Source: CAZENU01 sp965222125 (GTDB taxonomy: Bacteria; Chloroflexota; Dehalococcoidia; Lucifugimonadales; CAZENU01). Taken from it: a stretch of 64,000 bases of DNA. Each line of letters opens with the position of its first letter. Positions within the stretch are counted from its first letter, which is position 1. A program made the position numbers and the translations under genes. Location of the stretch: positions 744,001 through 808,000 of the forward strand of contig CBDCTC010000005.1 of assembly GCA_965222125.1 (NCBI GenBank), read 5' to 3'. Below are positions 63,782-64,000 of the stretch, one piece after another. A model generated the notes under the pieces. It was given only the letters and a program-made list of their open reading frames with translations, searched no databases and had not been told where the DNA came from.

Positions 63782-64000
63782 CTACTCCACTAGCAGGTCG
63801 TCGTCCTCAACGTGAACTTCATGAATGACTCGCTTGCGGAGACTCCCGAAGACAAATACAGCAGCGAGGCCGACCACGTCAATCCCGATAGTCGCAACGG
63901 CCGCCATGGTGGCGCCCAGGTGTGCCATGTATCCCCCCAGAGCCAGGACAGCGAGCACTACTACCGGCCCAATCCATTGCCCTGTCTGAGCAAGCCTGCG
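63782..64000 (-). CDS. small membrane protein, N-terminus beyond window
   Basis: Open on the minus strand from the window edge to a TAG at 63784-63782, at least 72 codons. Two hydrophobic helices (WIGPVVVLAVLALGGYMA, GIDVVGLAAVFVFGSL) and an acidic C-terminus (HEVHVEDDDLLVE). Convergent with the efflux operon. Unrecognised. Confidence 0.6.
   Translation of the reverse strand, partial: RRLAQTGQWIGPVVVLAVLALGGYMAHLGATMAAVATIGIDVVGLAAVFVFGSLRKRVIHEVHVEDDDLLVE

Overview
The window is a GC-rich bacterial chromosome segment. The gene content suggests Chloroflexota, probably a Dehalococcoidia/SAR202-like lineage. This is inference from the rpsO-pnp-dapB-asd-dapA block and from the many single-domain amidohydrolases, luciferase-like (LLM) oxidoreductases, CocE hydrolase, D-aminoacylases, a lone molybdenum hydroxylase, ThuA, PmoA-type and beta-propeller proteins. 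No rRNA is present to settle it. Core genes are intact over long spans, while accessory genes are frequently broken.

Left part (1-17.2 kb): rpsO with a clean terminator, pnp, and the lysine/diaminopimelate genes dapB, asd and dapA. The latter are split by a ParA-like ATPase and a partner protein with their own promoter. Then come a 14-repeat beta-propeller surface protein, purA, a small lipoprotein, tRNA-Thr(CGU), an SDR, a zinc alcohol dehydrogenase, three amidohydrolases, UdgB and a 46-residue membrane protein.

Mobile and catabolic middle (17.3-37.1 kb): an IS481-family copy cut by a 1725-bp IS1380-family element and joined to a second IS481 copy. After it come amidohydrolase duplicates and remnants, two LLM oxidoreductases, CocE, a TfoX-like protein, a decayed membrane gene, a DrrAB-type ABC exporter, a DUF4143 ATPase with an operator-like palindrome, a sialidase-like protein and a molybdenum hydroxylase.

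Broken accessory island (37.2-50.4 kb): an operon of an unknown Trp-rich protein followed by a SNF2-family helicase has been inactivated. A second IS1380 copy sits in the helicase and a 161-bp MITE sits in the upstream gene. Removing either element with one copy of its target duplication restores the reading frame at that site. Two more MITE copies, identical to each other, interrupt genes with BsuPI-like domains. Intact genes in between are a GH-like propeller, D-aminoacylase, gamma-carbonic anhydrase and ThuA.

Right part (50.4-64 kb): D-aminoacylase, PmoA-family protein and mazEF. Then a tight operon: membrane-YceI protein, HtrA-type protease, OmpR-type regulator, HAMP histidine kinase, long-hairpin MacA-like adaptor, MacB-like ATPase and permease, and a Gly-rich DUF5666-like protein. 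An 11-bp direct repeat just upstream of a TATAAC -10 box looks like a response-regulator site and may make this an autoregulated envelope-stress/efflux unit.
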